A stretch of 7,972 nucleotides of DNA from an uncultured Collinsella sp. (GTDB taxonomy: Bacteria; Actinomycetota; Coriobacteriia; Coriobacteriales; Coriobacteriaceae), in assembly GCA_958447445.1 (NCBI GenBank), contig CAUDAE010000092.1, positions 1 to 7,972 on the forward strand, given 5' to 3'. Below the pieces are notes generated by a model, which ran no database searches, was not told the DNA's origin, and was given only the letters and a program-made list of their open reading frames with translations. A program made the translations under genes and the position numbers. How positions within the stretch are numbered: position 1 is the first letter of the stretch; each line of letters starts with the position of its first letter. Below are positions 5,992 to 7,972 of this stretch, piece by piece.

Positions 5992-7488
5992 CTAGTCCTG
6001 GGCTTTGATACTCGGCAGCAGGATCTGCGCGAGGTAGTCGGTCTCGAGTTTGGTCGCGGCGTCTGCGTTGCCGTCTTTGCCAACCAGGTCGTTCTTGATC
6101 TGGCTATACGTATAGCGGTTGCCGGTCGTCAGCTCGACAAGCTCAATGGCCGTGTCCATGGGGTAGGTCGACACGGGATTCTGGGTGCGCCCGTTGATAG
6201 TCTGGGGCACCACGTACGGATAGACGGGGCCGCTGGCATAGACGGTATAACCGTTGCCCAGGCTGACCGTGCCCAAAACCGTATCGCCGTCATCGGGCGT
6301 AAAGGTCTCGCCATCGCGCACGGCGACGAGCGTCACGAGCGGCGTATTGGCGTCGTCGCCCAGATAGATGCATAGCGTGCTGTCGTTTTGCCAAGTTGCG
6401 ACCTTGCCGTACCACTCGACGGGAATATCGAGCTGGTAGAGGTCGGTTGCCTTGTGGCGAGCGTCAGCATCACGGGATGCCTGTGCCTTTTGCGCGCTCA
6501 CGGCATTGACGGCGGCGTCGCGCCGCGCGGTTGCTGCCTGCTGGAGCACTTTGGCAGCCGCGGCGGAGCTCGCGCCGCCTTCCTCGGCATACTTGGCGGC
6601 GGCATCGATCTGGTCGTCAGTCACCGTGTTGGCCGAAGGCACTTTGAGCTTAAAGGTGGCCTGGGCACTTAAATCCTGTCCATCGCTCTTAACGGTGACC
6701 TGCGTCTTGGTGGTCGGGACGGTATAGATGGTGCCGTCGGCCGCGATGGGGGAGGCAGCGATGGAGAACGTGTAATCGCCGGGCAGCAGTTTGATGCCGC
6801 GGCCGCGCTCGTCAACATAGAGTGTTTCGCTCACGGAGGAGCCATCAGCGTCCTGACCGCTCACCTGTACGGGAATCTTGGAGCCGGTGGAACAGTCGAG
6901 GCCCGCGGCATGCACGCCAATCTGCACTGACATCATCGTGTGGGCATTGGCGGCGACAGCGGCAGCCTGCTCTTGCTGATATCCGTTCCAGGCGGCATAG
7001 CCTGCGCCGCCTGCGACGAGCGCGACGGCCACGACACCGGCGACCATCAGATTGCGGCGCTTGGGCGACATCTTGCGATGGCGAACCTCGGCCTCGCGTG
7101 CTGAGGGAACGGACGGTAGGGGGATATCGCCCATGGCGATGGTCTCGTCCACGGCAGGCGCAGAGCCCAGGCCGGGAAGCTCGCGGGTCAGCGAATCTTC
7201 GGCCGGCAAGCTGTCGAGCAAGATGGTTTCCTCGCTCGTGTCGGATTCGGGCTGGTCGTCGGCCTCGCATTCGGTGTCTTCGTGATCTGCCTCATCTTCG
7301 GCAGGCTCAACGTCGTCTGCATCCTGATCATCGGACTGCGCCTCGGCTTCCGACTCATCCTGCACATCAACGCCCGAATCGTCAAACGCAACATCGTCAA
7401 GCGAAATCCGGTCTAGGCTCTCCAGGGCCTCGGCACACGCTTCTGCATCTTGGGCCGCATCCTCTTGGCCCATCGTCTCATCTTTCAT
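5992..7488 (-). CDS. single-pass membrane protein with acidic cytoplasmic tail and large exported region
   Basis: I do not recognise a named family for this 498-residue protein. Residues 1-130 are very rich in Asp and Glu and contain two similar Thr motifs, EETILL (T88) and DETIAM (T116). A basic stretch (RHRKMSPKRR, 136-145) comes before one transmembrane helix at about 146-167, so the acidic tail should be inside the cell. Outside lie a beta-rich domain (about 185-280, with LLPGDYTFSIAASPI), an alanine-rich probable helix or coil (about 285-345), and a C-terminal domain from about 350 that begins IPVEWYGKV. The last resembles a domain I associate with coriobacterial surface proteins; that is from memory. 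The ETI motifs resemble phospho-threonine sites recognised by FHA proteins, which would suggest Ser/Thr kinase control, an inference. GGGGG (7493-7497), 4 nt before ATG 7488, supports the start; ATG 7473 is an alternative. It ends 73 nt from the convergent ATPase gene. No clear promoter or terminator was found. Confidence 0.85.
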   Translation of the reverse strand: MKDETMGQEDAAQDAEACAEALESLDRISLDDVAFDDSGVDVQDESEAEAQSDDQDADDVEPAEDEADHEDTECEADDQPESDTSEETILLDSLPAEDSLTRELPGLGSAPAVDETIAMGDIPLPSVPSAREAEVRHRKMSPKRRNLMVAGVVAVALVAGGAGYAAWNGYQQEQAAAVAANAHTMMSVQIGVHAAGLDCSTGSKIPVQVSGQDADGSSVSETLYVDERGRGIKLLPGDYTFSIAASPIAADGTIYTVPTTKTQVTVKSDGQDLSAQATFKLKVPSANTVTDDQIDAAAKYAEEGGASSAAAAKVLQQAATARRDAAVNAVSAQKAQASRDADARHKATDLYQLDIPVEWYGKVATWQNDSTLCIYLGDDANTPLVTLVAVRDGETFTPDDGDTVLGTVSLGNGYTVYASGPVYPYVVPQTINGRTQNPVSTYPMDTAIELVELTTGNRYTYSQIKNDLVGKDGNADAATKLETDYLAQILLPSIKAQD

Positions 7489-7610
7489 ATATCCCCCAAG
7501 CTCAATATCGGGACAACACTGTACCCAAAAATGGAGCCATATAAAGCGCGTGCGAAATATAAGATCCGATTTAACCTGAGCGCATCGTTCGGCCGCATCC
7601 TCGCGGCGGC

Positions 7611-7650
7611 AAAAGGCCCCCGGAACGCGAACGAATCACATTCCGGGGGC
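7611..7650 (-). terminator. rho-independent terminator on the minus strand
   Basis: A perfect 10-bp stem (7641-7650 with 7616-7625) has a 15-nt loop and is followed on the minus strand by CTTTT (7615-7611). It lies 72 nt past the stop of the 7722-7972 gene and separates it from the downstream gene starting at 7488. That downstream gene therefore needs its own promoter within about 7489-7610, where I see only weak TATA-like hexamers. Confidence 0.85.
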
Positions 7651-7721
7651 TCTACAATGCGTTGAGTTGCGCGGAGCCGGCTATGCTGCTTCGTGCTCAA
7701 GCGATGTCTGCGCCAGGCGCG

Positions 7722-7972
7722 TTACTCGGCGTGTGCGTAATCCACCTTGGCGCGGCGAGCGGTAGCCTTCTCCCAATCGCTGGTGCCCTCAAAGACATCC
7801 TGCTTATAGGGATTGCGGCCGAGCTTCTTGGCACGGTAGGCGATGTAGATGATCGCGGCGACGTTGGCGACCAGTGCGGCGATCGAGACCGCGGTAGCGG
7901 CGCCGGGGTCGAGCGTGGAGTGGGTCACAAAGATGGACTCCTCCTGGAAGTACGGGAACACCTGGGCAAACA
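7722..7972 (-). CDS. C-terminal end of a membrane protein, 5' part outside the window
   Basis: The frame is open to the window edge and ends with TAA at 7722-7724. The visible 82 or so residues contain an FPYFQEES segment, one hydrophobic helix (about 24 residues, from AATAVSIAALV to IIYIAY), then a basic RAKKLGRNP and a polar C-terminal tail of about 30 residues. By the positive-inside rule the tail is cytoplasmic. This fits the last helix of a multi-pass transporter; the YRAKKLGRNP stretch is reminiscent of YfcC-type permeases, but too little is visible to assign a family. The internal GTG at 7961 is unlikely to be the start. A clear terminator follows. Confidence 0.75.
   Translation of the reverse strand, partial: FAQVFPYFQEESIFVTHSTLDPGAATAVSIAALVANVAAIIYIAYRAKKLGRNPYKQDVFEGTSDWEKATARRAKVDYAHAE

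Noticed and set aside
5743..6375. 210-codon + strand frame crossing two gene ends
   Set aside because: It overlaps the ATPase gene end and the antisense of the 498-residue protein, with no supporting motifs or ribosome-binding site.

Overview
The window looks like chromosomal DNA from a high-GC, gut-type actinobacterium of the class Coriobacteriia, with Collinsella or a close relative the best guess. This rests on the strongly GC-biased codon use of clpB, the style of the lineage-specific surface proteins and the many intergenic palindromes. It is inferred from sequence style only; no marker gene settles the taxon.

Layout. (1) 1-964: a small membrane-anchored protein of unknown function (232-918, +) sits between two near-identical 35-nt palindromes. 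The second palindrome doubles as its terminator. (2) 965-1365: a gene-free stretch with three tandem 57-nt palindromic units at a period of about 80 nt, then an AT-rich inverted-repeat region and a GC hairpin leading into clpB. (3) 1366-4074: clpB, a complete 875-residue disaggregase, ending in a strong intrinsic terminator. (4) 4127-4321: a probable 64-residue acidic, proline-rich small protein with a good ribosome-binding site. (5) 4322-4565: another GC-rich palindrome, then an AT-rich control region in which a promoter-like module is duplicated and overlaps a 23-bp-arm hairpin. (6) 4566-5918: an AAA ATPase of the DUF4143 family. (7) 5992-7488 (-): a single-pass membrane protein with a very acidic cytoplasmic tail and a large exported part, convergent with the ATPase gene. 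(8) 7611-7972 (-): the 3' end and terminator of a membrane protein whose 5' part lies outside the window.

The genes do not form one operon or an obvious shared pathway. ClpB is a housekeeping proteostasis gene, two genes encode envelope proteins of unknown role, and the ATPase looks like an orphan accessory gene with its own control region. I do not see a clear new multi-gene system. The most unusual content is non-coding: four kinds of palindrome, three of them resembling dispersed repeats, and the duplicated promoter/hairpin before the ATPase gene. No tRNA, rRNA, CRISPR array, transposase or replication origin was recognised.
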